Shown here: piece by piece, positions 51,824 through 60,270 of the stretch | How the letters are laid out: each line of letters starts with the position of its first letter | How positions within the stretch are numbered: the stretch's first letter is position 1 | Assembly: GCF_036569345.1 (NCBI RefSeq) | Contig: NZ_DATCQT010000052.1 | Location: 1 to 64,000 of the forward strand | From: Clostridium_AD sp036569345 | GTDB taxonomy: Bacteria > Bacillota > Clostridia > Clostridiales > Clostridiaceae | Direction of reading: 5' to 3' | Length of the DNA stretch: 64,000 nt | Program-made: the position numbers and the translations under genes | Notes under the pieces: generated by a model | Database searches by the model: none | The model's input: only the letters and a program-made list of their open reading frames with translations | What the model was told of the DNA's origin: nothing

Positions 51824-52407
51824 TATAATGTAATATTATTTAATGAACGAATCATCTGATAGATCGTGTTATGTTCGTCTTTTTTCACTATTACTATCAA
51901 TAACACCTAAACTCATCGTTATTGTTGAAATGATTAGTGCAATTTTTCCCATTAGGTACCTCAAATAGCAATTAATCTATCTTTAAATAAATTTTGTAAA
52001 AAAAGTTATTCAAAGACTTGAAAGAAAGTGAAATGTGATATAGAATCATATAGAGGTATGTAATGAATTGTCAATAACGAGGTGATTATAACACTTAGTA
52101 AACTTGATGTAAATAGTAATTAGTTTTTTAACTTATTGCATGTAATATATCTATGAACTAAATAAACAAAATGCGAAATTAATGACCAAATAGCTTGTTT
52201 ATTTGCACTGCTAATGTTAATATGATAAAGTTTTAACTAAGAAGGCTAATTTAATTATAGAGAGGAAAAGACTGAGTGGATAACGGTTACATTTTAAATT
52301 AATTATAAGGCAATATTATATTAATCTATAACATATACTAATATAAATTATGTTTTTTATAAAATGCCTTTATATAATAATATTTTATAAAACAAGGGGG
52401 ATTTAGT
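51824..52407 (+). promoter_or_regulatory. Long gene-free leader before the NDH-2 fusion gene
   Basis: No coding frame is supported over about 580 bases. TTGCAC (52203-52208), 17 bp, TAAAGT (52226-52231) is a weak promoter candidate. ATAAGGCA (52305-52312) and TGCCTTTAT (52365-52373) can close a long hairpin that contains a second short stem (ATAACATA with TATGTT), ending 34 bases before the ATG. No clear Rex, Fur or riboswitch consensus was found by eye. Confidence 0.35.
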
Positions 52408-54273
52408 ATGAGTGAGAAAAAAAGAATAGCTATACTTGGTGGGGGGTATGGTGGAGTATTAACAGCAAAGCAACTCGCTAAAAAATTTAAAAAGGATGAA
52501 AATGTTGAAATTACTCTTATAGACCAAAAACCATTCCATACATTGCTTACTGAACTTCATGAAGTAGCAGCAAATAGGGTATCAGAAGATTCTATTAAAA
52601 TTGATCTTAAAAAAATATTTGCAAAAAGAAAAGTAGATGTTGTACTTGATGAGATTACTGATTTTGATTTTAAAAATAATAAGTTGAAATCAGCAAATAA
52701 CACCTATGAATATGACTATCTAGTTATCGGTGCTGGATCTAAGCCAACTTATTTTGGCATAAAAGGCGCAGAAGAAAACTCCCGTAAATTATGGTCTTAT
52801 GAAGATGCTGTAGAGTTAAAAGAGCATATTCTTCAAATGTTCAGAAAAGCTGTGAAAGAAACAAACAAAGAGAAAAGACAACAAATGTTAACTTTTGTTG
52901 TTGTTGGTGGTGGTTTCACAGGAATTGAAATGATAGGTGAACTAGGTGAGTGGAAGGATAGATTGTGTAAGGAATTCTACATAGATAAAAAAGAAGTAAA
53001 ATTATATGTTGTAGATGCTTTACCTAAGATATTACCTAATTTACCAGACAAGCTAATTGCAAAAGCTGGTCAAAGACTTAATAAATTAGGTATTGAAATT
53101 ATAACCAAAGCAGGTATTACTGAAGTTACAAAAGAATCTGTTACAATGGGAGATAAAGGTACAATTAGTACTTTAACAGTAATTTGGGCAGCTGGTGTTG
53201 AAGGCTCAGATACTATTGGCAAAATGGAAATTGGACAAAAGGGTAGGAAAAGAATAGAAACAAATGATAAGCTACAATCTGTAGATTATAAAAATGTCTA
53301 TATTGTTGGTGATAATATTTTCTTTATTCCTGAAGGTGAGGAAAGACCTGTTCCTCAAATGGTAGAAAATGCAGAAGAATCTTCTGAGTTAATTGCACAT
53401 AATATTTATAACACTATAAAAGGTGGGGAATTGAAAGCTTATAAACCTGTATTCCATGGTGCAATGGTATGTATAGGTGGTAAATATGGAGTTGCAAACA
53501 TTGGATCAGGAAAAAAATTCTATGCCTTATCTGGATTCTTTGCATTATTTGTTAAACATTTTATCAATGTTGTATACTTCGCTCAGGTTGCTGGATTTAA
53601 CAAATGTTGGTCATATATATCACATGAGTTTTTCCATGTTAAAGATAATAGAAGTATGCTTGGTGGATATTTTTCAAACTCATCTCCAAACTTCTGGCTA
53701 GTAGTACTAAGAATGTTCGTTGGTTACAAATGGTTAACAGAAGGACTTGCAAAATTACCCAATATATTAGCTGATCCTTCAAAAATATTCTTAATACCTG
53801 CACCAGTAATTGATGGAGCAACTGCAGCAACAGCAGCAGCACCTGCAGCAGGTGCAGCGGCAGCACCAGTAGTTGTGGCATTGCCAGTTCCAGGATTTAT
53901 ATCAGGTATGGTTAAATGGTCTATGAAGACTTTCTTCTATACAGGAGATGGTGGCTTCACTACTTTAGCTACAGTTTTCCAAACAGGTATGGTAATTGCT
54001 GAAATATGCGTAGGTTTGTTACTGATAGTAGGATTATTTTCAGCATTGGCTTCACTTTTATCAGTTGCTATGGGTACAATGATTTGGAGTTCAGGAATGG
54101 CTCCCGCTGAGATGTTATGGTTCTTAGCAGCAGGAATAGCACTTATAGGTGGATCTGGAAAAACATTTGGCTTAGATTATTATGTAATGCCAGTTTTGAA
54201 AGAACATTGGAAAAGGGTAGGATGGGTTAAAAAATCTTATTTATATGTAGATACCTATAGTGTTGATCAATAA
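52408..54273 (+). CDS. Type II NADH dehydrogenase fused to a DoxX-like membrane domain
   Basis: 621-aa fusion. Residues 1-400 are an NDH-2 type flavoprotein: FAD-binding ILGGGYGGVLTAKQL at the N-terminus, NAD-binding VVVGGGFTGIEMIGELG (164-180), and the second FAD contact NVYIVGDN (297-303). After an amphipathic region (370-400) comes a DoxX-like domain (about 428-590) with four membrane segments, interrupted by an Ala/Pro-rich insert (about 469-496). NDH-2 passes electrons from NADH to membrane quinone without pumping protons. AAGGGGG precedes the ATG. A terminator follows, so it is not in the same mRNA as the prenyl genes downstream, but its natural partner, a quinone, could be made by them. 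Confidence 0.88.
   Translation: MSEKKRIAILGGGYGGVLTAKQLAKKFKKDENVEITLIDQKPFHTLLTELHEVAANRVSEDSIKIDLKKIFAKRKVDVVLDEITDFDFKNNKLKSANNTYEYDYLVIGAGSKPTYFGIKGAEENSRKLWSYEDAVELKEHILQMFRKAVKETNKEKRQQMLTFVVVGGGFTGIEMIGELGEWKDRLCKEFYIDKKEVKLYVVDALPKILPNLPDKLIAKAGQRLNKLGIEIITKAGITEVTKESVTMGDKGTISTLTVIWAAGVEGSDTIGKMEIGQKGRKRIETNDKLQSVDYKNVYIVGDNIFFIPEGEERPVPQMVENAEESSELIAHNIYNTIKGGELKAYKPVFHGAMVCIGGKYGVANIGSGKKFYALSGFFALFVKHFINVVYFAQVAGFNKCWSYISHEFFHVKDNRSMLGGYFSNSSPNFWLVVLRMFVGYKWLTEGLAKLPNILADPSKIFLIPAPVIDGATAATAAAPAAGAAAAPVVVALPVPGFISGMVKWSMKTFFYTGDGGFTTLATVFQTGMVIAEICVGLLLIVGLFSALASLLSVAMGTMIWSSGMAPAEMLWFLAAGIALIGGSGKTFGLDYYVMPVLKEHWKRVGWVKKSYLYVDTYSVDQ
53815..53880 (+). repeat. GCA-rich codon repeat encoding an Ala/Pro linker
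   Basis: An imperfect run of GCA codons with interspersed CCT/GGT/ACA triplets encodes the alanine-rich linker inside the DoxX region. It is the most GC-rich short stretch in this gene and is likely prone to length variation. Confidence 0.7.
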
Positions 54274-54300
54274 TTTTATAATAAAAAATTAAATTTCTTT

Positions 54301-54350
54301 AAATCAAATGTCCTTTTAAAAATAATTAAAAGGACATTTGATTTTGTATT
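54301..54350 (+). terminator. Terminator between the NDH-2 gene and the quinone genes
   Basis: A perfect 17-bp stem (54301-54317 and 54328-54344) with a 10-base loop and T-rich end, 27 bases after the NDH-2 stop codon. Confidence 0.9.
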
Positions 54351-54428
54351 GAATTATTTATAATATGTAATTAACAGTAATTATAACTATAAAAATATAA
54401 ACAAAAAATAATTGGACTAGGTGATAAA

Positions 54429-55400
54429 ATGAGTATATTTTGGGGGGATTACCCTGATATTGCAGACGAATTAGCAAATATAAAGAAAATTATAAAGAAA
54501 AATGTAAAATCCAGTGAAAAAGAATTTGATGAGGCTATTACACCTTTAGTTGATGCAGGTGGTAAGATGTTAAGACCTGCCTTCTTATTACTCGCAGCAA
54601 AGTTTGGAAAGTATGAACCCGAGAAGATGCATAATCTAGCAGCGGCTATAGAAATGATGCATATGGCAACATTAGTTCATGATGATGTTGTTGATGAATC
54701 AAAATTCAGACGTGGAGTAGAAACAATACAACATAAATACAGCAAAGAGTATGCTGTATATATAGGTGATTTTCTATTTTGCCAATGTTTTATAATGTTA
54801 TCTGAATTTGGATACTCCACAGTAATACTAAAAGACATTTCTAAAGCTATATCTAAAATATGTATGGGAGAAATAACACAATATAATATCAGATACATAA
54901 GAAACACAGGACTTAAAAAATATCTAAAGATTATATCTGGAAAAACTGCAGCTTTATTTGCTATCAGCTTTTTCACTGGTGCACAGGAAGCTAACTGTAG
55001 TGAGAAAACGTCAAAACTGTTAGGACGAGTAGGATACTATATTGGTATGGCTTTTCAAATCATAGATGATCTGCTTGATTATAGTGGCGATTCTATTAAA
55101 CTTGGGAAAAGTGCCCAGAGTGATTTAATAAAAGGATATTATACGCTACCATTAATATATGCTATGGCAGAAGATAAAGAAAATAAGATTTCTACTATTT
55201 TAGATAACTCCTCATTAAATGATTCTGATATATCTGAAATAATTATTGTAGTTAACCAATATAAAGGAATAGAAAAAGCTCAAAATTTAGCAAATAAATA
55301 CACGAAAAAAGCCTTTGAGTATATAGAAAAATTGCCTCAATGTGAGAGTAAAGAAGTAATAGAAGATGTTGCAAAAAAATTATTGATTCGTGAGTTCTAA
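54429..55400 (+). CDS. Polyprenyl diphosphate synthase
   Basis: Trans-isoprenyl diphosphate synthase making the long side chain of a quinone, 323 aa. The first aspartate-rich motif is DDVVD (85-89) with a following RRG, the second DDLLD near 213; GGKMLRP at the start is typical. The residues two to five before the first Asp motif (TLVH) are small, which suits long-chain products (heptaprenyl/octaprenyl type) rather than FPP/GGPP; this is an inference. AGGTG precedes the ATG. It opens a run of genes with ubiD, ubiA, ubiX and transporter genes. Confidence 0.9.
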   Translation: MSIFWGDYPDIADELANIKKIIKKNVKSSEKEFDEAITPLVDAGGKMLRPAFLLLAAKFGKYEPEKMHNLAAAIEMMHMATLVHDDVVDESKFRRGVETIQHKYSKEYAVYIGDFLFCQCFIMLSEFGYSTVILKDISKAISKICMGEITQYNIRYIRNTGLKKYLKIISGKTAALFAISFFTGAQEANCSEKTSKLLGRVGYYIGMAFQIIDDLLDYSGDSIKLGKSAQSDLIKGYYTLPLIYAMAEDKENKISTILDNSSLNDSDISEIIIVVNQYKGIEKAQNLANKYTKKAFEYIEKLPQCESKEVIEDVAKKLLIREF

Positions 55401-55423
55401 TTTGTCTAGAAGGGAAAGTTTTT

Positions 55424-56830
55424 ATGGCCTATAAAGATTTGCAGGATTTTATAAATCATTTGAGAGAAAAAAAGCTTTTAGATGAAGTCGAAATAGAGGT
55501 TGATAGTGAACTTGAAATTACAGAAATCGCGGACAGAGTTTCAAAACAAAACGGGAATGCTTTGCTTTTTAAAAATGTGAAAAATTCTGATTATCCATTA
55601 TTAATTAATTCTTTAGGATCATATGAGAGAATTAACTATGGCCTGCAATTAGAGAACCTTGATGAAATTGCTAAATTAATACTGGATTTTATGGATGATT
55701 CGAAACTTGATACACTTGTAAGGGTCTTTCCTAAAAAAGTAAAAAATGCTGCTTGTCAAGAGGTAATAGAGGAGCCAGATTTAGATAAACTTCCCATATT
55801 AAAATGCTGGCCAAAAGATGGAGGGCGCTACATAACACTCCCACTTGTAATAACAAAGGATCCAGAAACTAATCAGCAGAACGTTGGAATGTATAGGCTT
55901 CAAGTATATGATAAGAAAACGACTGGAATGCATTGGCATCTACATAAAGACGGAAAAAATATTTATGAAAAATATCGTACACTTGGAATTAAAATGCCAG
56001 TATCTGTAGCAATAGGATGTGATCCAGCAACTATATATGCCGCGACTGCACCACTTCCAAAAATGGTAGATGAAATGATTTTTGCAGGATTTCTTAGAAA
56101 ATCACCTGTAGAAATTGTTAAATGTATTACCAATGACATTTATGTACCTGCTAATGCTGAATTTGTATTAGAAGGATATGTAGATTTAGATGAGACAAGA
56201 CTGGAAGGTCCATCAGGTGACCATACAGGATATTATTCTCTTGAGGATATGTACCCTGTATTTCATATTGAAAAAATCACAAGAAAGAAGAATCCTGTAT
56301 ATCCAACAACAATTGTTGGTAAACCGCCAATGGAAGATTGTTACATCGGAAAAGCTACAGAACGGATTTTCTTGCCATTATTAAAGGTTCAATGTCCGGA
56401 AATAGTGGATATAAATTCCCCTTTGGAAGGGGTATTTAATAATTGTGTAATTGTTTCTATTAAAAAATCTTATCCCAAACATGCTCATAAAATTATGAAT
56501 TCTCTATGGGGACTTAAACAAATGATGTATACAAAAATGATAATAATTGTTGATGAAAATGTAGATCCAAAGGATATATCAACCGTTGCCTGGAAAGTAT
56601 TTAACAATATAGATCCCAAGAGAGATTTAGTAATTTCAGAAGGGCCATTAGATGCACTAGATCACGCATCCAACACTCCTTTTTATGGTTCTAGATTAGG
56701 GATTGATGCTACAAAAAAATGGTCATCAGAAGGACATTCAAGGCCTTGGCCAGATGATATAGAAATGTCAAAGGAAGTTAAAGATATGGTAGATAAGAGG
56801 TGGAAGGAATATGGTATTAAAGAAACTTAA
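55424..56830 (+). CDS. ubiD: UbiD-family prenylated-FMN decarboxylase
   Basis: 468-aa UbiD-type (de)carboxylase that uses prenylated FMN to remove a carboxyl group from an aromatic ring. EGPSGDHTGYYS and NPVYPTTIVGKPPMED are diagnostic; the Glu-Arg-Glu catalytic set is expected around the former segment. In quinone pathways it acts after prenylation (UbiD; the MqnL-type step of the futalosine menaquinone route). Cofactor supply fits ubiX 2.3 kb downstream. The stop lies 20 bp inside ubiA. Confidence 0.92.
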   Translation: MAYKDLQDFINHLREKKLLDEVEIEVDSELEITEIADRVSKQNGNALLFKNVKNSDYPLLINSLGSYERINYGLQLENLDEIAKLILDFMDDSKLDTLVRVFPKKVKNAACQEVIEEPDLDKLPILKCWPKDGGRYITLPLVITKDPETNQQNVGMYRLQVYDKKTTGMHWHLHKDGKNIYEKYRTLGIKMPVSVAIGCDPATIYAATAPLPKMVDEMIFAGFLRKSPVEIVKCITNDIYVPANAEFVLEGYVDLDETRLEGPSGDHTGYYSLEDMYPVFHIEKITRKKNPVYPTTIVGKPPMEDCYIGKATERIFLPLLKVQCPEIVDINSPLEGVFNNCVIVSIKKSYPKHAHKIMNSLWGLKQMMYTKMIIIVDENVDPKDISTVAWKVFNNIDPKRDLVISEGPLDALDHASNTPFYGSRLGIDATKKWSSEGHSRPWPDDIEMSKEVKDMVDKRWKEYGIKET

Positions 56831-57668
56831 AAGTTATGGGGAGTTAGTTATGTTTTCACATACACTATTTTCTCTTCCCTTTGCTTTAATAGGAATGATT
56901 TGGGCAGCAAATGGGTTACCATCGGGTTATACAATATTTTGGATATTAATTGCTTTAATTGGAGCTCGAAATGGAGCTAATGCTCTCAATAGAATCGTAG
57001 ATAAGGATTATGATAAAAAAAATCCTAGAACTGCAAATAGGCATTTGCCTAAAGGATTAGTAAAAAATTATGAAGTCTTAGCAATAGTGATTTTGTGTTT
57101 TTCAATATTTGAAATAGCTGCATATATGTTAAATCCTATATGTTTTATGTTATCGCCAATAGCACTTTTTTTATTTGTAATATATTCATATACTAAGAGA
57201 TTTACATGGATATGCCATATAGTTTTAGGCATTACCTGCGGAGGGGCACCTGTAGGAGCATGGCTTGCAGTAACAGGAAAATTTGCACTAGCACCAATTA
57301 TTTTAGGCACTGTAGTTACATTGTGGGTAGCTGGTTTTGATATAATTTATGCAACTCAAGACATTGACTTTGATAGAAAAACTGGTTTATTTTCTATACC
57401 TGCTAAATTTGGTTTAAAAGGTGCTCTATTCATATCATTCTTATTTCATTTTATTATGATTTTACTTTTAATTAGTTTATATTTTATAATGAATAGTGGA
57501 TTAATATATTTAACTGGAATTTTCATAAGTGCTATTTTATTAGCATTGGAGCATTATATAGTATCACCAGCCAATGAAAAGAAAATGAAAATCGCGTCAT
57601 ATCACATAAATCAAGTAGTAAGTGTTTTGATATTTGTTTTTACAGTGTTAGATGTTTTTATATCATAG
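56811..57668 (+). CDS. ubiA: UbiA-family aromatic prenyltransferase
   Basis: 285-aa integral membrane prenyltransferase, eight or nine hydrophobic segments. The first Asp-rich motif is NRIVDKDYD (60-68, NxxxDxxxD), the second ATQDIDFDRKTG near residue 180. It should attach the polyprenyl chain to an aromatic acid such as 4-hydroxybenzoate, DHNA or 1,4-dihydroxy-6-naphthoate; sequence alone does not decide. The start at 56811 has GAGGTGGAAGG upstream and overlaps ubiD by 20 bp, indicating coupling. Confidence 0.92.
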   Translation: MVLKKLKSYGELVMFSHTLFSLPFALIGMIWAANGLPSGYTIFWILIALIGARNGANALNRIVDKDYDKKNPRTANRHLPKGLVKNYEVLAIVILCFSIFEIAAYMLNPICFMLSPIALFLFVIYSYTKRFTWICHIVLGITCGGAPVGAWLAVTGKFALAPIILGTVVTLWVAGFDIIYATQDIDFDRKTGLFSIPAKFGLKGALFISFLFHFIMILLLISLYFIMNSGLIYLTGIFISAILLALEHYIVSPANEKKMKIASYHINQVVSVLIFVFTVLDVFIS

Positions 57669-57684
57669 TTAAGAGGTGATTTAG

Positions 57685-58266
57685 TTGGGAAAATACATAG
57701 TAGGCATCACTGGTGCTAGTGGAAGTATTTATGGTGTACGACTTATAGAAGAATTAATAAAAAAGGATAATGAAATTTATCTTCTTATTACAGAAAATGG
57801 TCGTAAGGTTTTAGAATATGAGGTTGAACTAAATTTTGAAGAATGGATCCAAAGTATAAATAGAAATAAGAGTAAGCTTAAATTATGTGCTATAGATGAT
57901 ATGTTTTCTCCCATAGCAAGCGGTTCATTTAAGACTGATGGAATGGTAATTGTTCCATGCTCCATGGGAACTCTTTCAAAAATAAGCTGTGGTACTTCTG
58001 ATAATTTATTAATTAGAGCGGCGGATGTAATCATTAAGGAAAAAAGAAAGTTGATTTTAATTCCAAGGGAAACTCCTCTTAGTTCTATTCATCTTAAAAA
58101 CATGCTGTTTTTAAGTGACTTAAATGTTATGATAATACCTCCAATGCCAGCTTTTTATCAGAAGCCTAAAACTATCGAAGATATTGTAAGTACCACTGTA
58201 GGGAGAATTCTTGTTAGTTTAAATGTAGATAGTGATTTATGCCATGAGTGGAGTGGAGGTAAATGA
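57685..58266 (+). CDS. ubiX: Flavin prenyltransferase UbiX
   Basis: 193-aa enzyme that makes prenylated FMN, the UbiD cofactor, from FMN and dimethylallyl phosphate. GITGASGSIYGVRLIEEL binds the flavin; VPCSMGTLSKISCG is the central motif. The TTG start at 57685 follows AAGAGGTGA. It ends in an ATGA overlap with the ABC ATPase gene, so transporter and cofactor genes share one mRNA. Confidence 0.93.
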   Translation: MGKYIVGITGASGSIYGVRLIEELIKKDNEIYLLITENGRKVLEYEVELNFEEWIQSINRNKSKLKLCAIDDMFSPIASGSFKTDGMVIVPCSMGTLSKISCGTSDNLLIRAADVIIKEKRKLILIPRETPLSSIHLKNMLFLSDLNVMIIPPMPAFYQKPKTIEDIVSTTVGRILVSLNVDSDLCHEWSGGK

Positions 58267-59009
58267 TAAAAATAAAAAATTTAAATGTCTCATATAAAAA
58301 TGGGGACAAGTATACTAAGGTAATAGAAAATACAAATTTATCAGTGGAAAAAGGAGAAATATGCGCTGTAATTGGACCATCAGGTGGAGGGAAATCAACA
58401 TTACTTAAAACTCTTGCTGGGATTATTGTAGACTACGATGGTGAAGTTTTAATAGATGGAAAAACAGTAAATCCGAAAATACATAGAATTGGGTTTATAC
58501 CTCAAAATTACGGGCTAGTCAAATGGAAAACTGTAGAAGAAAACATATTTTTATCAGCTAAAATTAAGGATGGTAAAAAAAACATAGATGTATTATTTTA
58601 TGAAAAATTATTGAACGAGTTAAAAATTACAGACTTTGTTAAAAGGTACCCAAGGGAGCTAAGTGGCGGTCAAATGCAGAGAGTTTCCATGGCTAGAGCC
58701 CTACTATTAAAACCTAATCTACTTTTAATGGATGAATCTTTTTCTGCCTTAGATGCAATAACTAGGGAGGCTGTTCAAAAATTATTTCTAGAAGTTTGGG
58801 AAGAACATAGAGTTACCACCATTCTTGTAACACATGATATTAAAGAAGCAATATATTTAGCAAAGAATATAGCTATAATATCATCATCACCTGGGAAAAT
58901 AATAGAAGTCATAAACAACCCTTTGTTCGGTAGATTTGATGTAGAAGATAATTTAGAGTACATAAATATAAATATTAAGCTCAGAAAAATTCTCAAAGGA
59001 GACCTTTAG
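58263..59009 (+). CDS. ABC transporter ATPase (NitT/TauT/SsuB family)
   Basis: 248-aa ATPase. Walker A GPSGGGKST (38-46), Q-loop FIPQNYGLVKW, signature LSGGQMQRVSMARALL, Walker B LLLMDESFSALD and switch His VTHDIKEA. This subfamily works with a BPD_transp_1 permease on nitrate, taurine, alkanesulfonate, thiamine precursors or riboflavin. Translationally coupled to ubiX (4-bp overlap) and two bases before its permease. No substrate-binding protein gene is next to it. Confidence 0.9.
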   Translation: MIKIKNLNVSYKNGDKYTKVIENTNLSVEKGEICAVIGPSGGGKSTLLKTLAGIIVDYDGEVLIDGKTVNPKIHRIGFIPQNYGLVKWKTVEENIFLSAKIKDGKKNIDVLFYEKLLNELKITDFVKRYPRELSGGQMQRVSMARALLLKPNLLLMDESFSALDAITREAVQKLFLEVWEEHRVTTILVTHDIKEAIYLAKNIAIISSSPGKIIEVINNPLFGRFDVEDNLEYININIKLRKILKGDL

Positions 59010-59011
59010 AA

Positions 59012-59755
59012 ATGAGACTTAAAGAATTTAAACTAGTTAACTTTGTTGTTGCTTTTATTATTATTTTTGCTGTGTGGCAAGTTCTTGCGATGGTTATCAA
59101 TAAACCTTTATTTCCACCACCCAATGCTATAATAGTAAATATAGTTACAACTTTTCAAAGTGACTTAGCAATCCATGTTGTTTACAGTTTTATTAGAATT
59201 ATAGTGGGCCTATTATTTACTTTGGTTATAGGAATACCTGTGGGAATTTTTATGGGGTACTTTAAAAAGATTGATTTAATATTCTCACCAGTAATATATT
59301 TCAGTTATCCAATACCTAAGATTGCGTTACTTCCTATAGTAATGCTTATTTTTGGGTTAGGAGAGTCAACAAAAATAGTTATGATTTTTTTAATAACTTT
59401 TTTCCCAGTAGTAGTTAATTTAAAAGACGAAGTGAAAAGTATTCCTGAAGAAGTTTTTTATCCTATGTACTCGTTGGGAGCAACAAATTTTCAAATAATA
59501 AAAGAAATTGTTTTCCCAGGAATTCTTAAATCCATATTAACATCGCTCAGAATAGGGATAGGTACAGCAATATCTGTTTTGTTTTTTACTGAAAATTTTG
59601 GAACTGAATATGGCATGGGTTATTTCATTATGGATTCTTGGATGAGGGTTAACTATATTCAAATGTATTCAGGGATTTTAATTTTAAGTATAATTGGGCT
59701 ATTTTTCTTTATTTTAATTGATGTTCTAGAAGGGATATTTTGCCCTTGGAGATAA
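59012..59755 (+). CDS. ABC transporter permease (NitT/TauT/SsuC family)
   Basis: 247-aa permease with six membrane segments; the EAA loop is YSLGATNFQIIKEIVFPGIL (about 150-170). GIPVGIFMGYF and FSYPIPKIALLPI are typical of the SsuC/TauC/ThiX group. Partner of the ATPase just upstream. The substrate is unknown; the operon suggests a quinone precursor, a flavin or a related aromatic compound (inference). A 144-bp gap with a promoter follows. Confidence 0.88.
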   Translation: MRLKEFKLVNFVVAFIIIFAVWQVLAMVINKPLFPPPNAIIVNIVTTFQSDLAIHVVYSFIRIIVGLLFTLVIGIPVGIFMGYFKKIDLIFSPVIYFSYPIPKIALLPIVMLIFGLGESTKIVMIFLITFFPVVVNLKDEVKSIPEEVFYPMYSLGATNFQIIKEIVFPGILKSILTSLRIGIGTAISVLFFTENFGTEYGMGYFIMDSWMRVNYIQMYSGILILSIIGLFFFILIDVLEGIFCPWR

Positions 59756-59831
59756 GGAATATTCAAATATTTTTAATTGATTTTATAATATATAAGTAAT
59801 GCTATACTAAACTGGCATAAAAGTTCAAAAA

Positions 59832-59840
59832 TGGTATAAT
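59832..59840 (+). promoter_or_regulatory. Extended -10 promoter before the FMN lipoprotein gene
   Basis: TG-G-TATAAT with TATAAT at 59835-59840, 60 bases upstream of the TTG start at 59900; no clear -35. It would drive the lipoprotein and probably the two-component system. Confidence 0.5.
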
Positions 59841-59899
59841 TAGAATGATAATAATCTACTCCAAAGATAGTCAAAGTGAAATAGTAGGGGAGGAGTCAT

Positions 59900-60247
59900 T
59901 TGAAAAAATTATTAATACTTGCTTTAATAATAGTTATATCAACTGGACTAGTAGCTTGTGGTGATAAAAATATAAAATATAAAGCAGGAATATATGAAGG
60001 AAATGCCGAAGGACATATTGGGCCTATAAAGGTACAAGTAATAACGGACAAATATGAAATAAAATCAATTAAAATATTAGAACAACAAGAAATCCCAATT
60101 ATAGCTGATACTGTTTATAAAAAAATTCCAGCAAGAGTAATAAAAGCCAATAGTCCTGATGTTGAGGTTGTAGCAGGAGCAACATACACAAGCCATGGGC
60201 TTATTAATGCTATTAAGAATGGGCTAGATAAAGCTAAATTAAATTAG
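59900..60247 (+). CDS. FMN-binding domain lipoprotein with flavinylation motif
   Basis: 115-aa lipoprotein: signal peptide with lipobox GLVAC (C20), then one FMN_bind domain (about 25-113) ending in AGATYTS (92-98), the pattern (D/S)GATxx(S/T) in which the last residue (S98) is covalently linked to FMN by ApbE in related proteins; the first position is Ala here. In Listeria a lipoprotein with such domains, PplA, carries electrons outside the membrane. It is much smaller (one domain, no second copy). No apbE is in the window. The TTG start has GGGGAGGAG upstream. Electron-transfer role inferred from family and context. Confidence 0.85.
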   Translation: MKKLLILALIIVISTGLVACGDKNIKYKAGIYEGNAEGHIGPIKVQVITDKYEIKSIKILEQQEIPIIADTVYKKIPARVIKANSPDVEVVAGATYTSHGLINAIKNGLDKAKLN

Positions 60248-60270
60248 TTATACAATGAGGTGAGATGTAA

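Noticed and set aside
53639..53881. Leucine-rich minus-strand frame in the NDH-2 fusion gene
   Set aside because: It is the antisense reading of the GCA-rich Ala/Pro linker.
59815..59832. Sigma-54 promoter before the FMN lipoprotein gene
   Set aside because: TGGCAT at 59814-59819 looks like a -24 element but no TTGC follows at the right spacing; the extended -10 is a better explanation.
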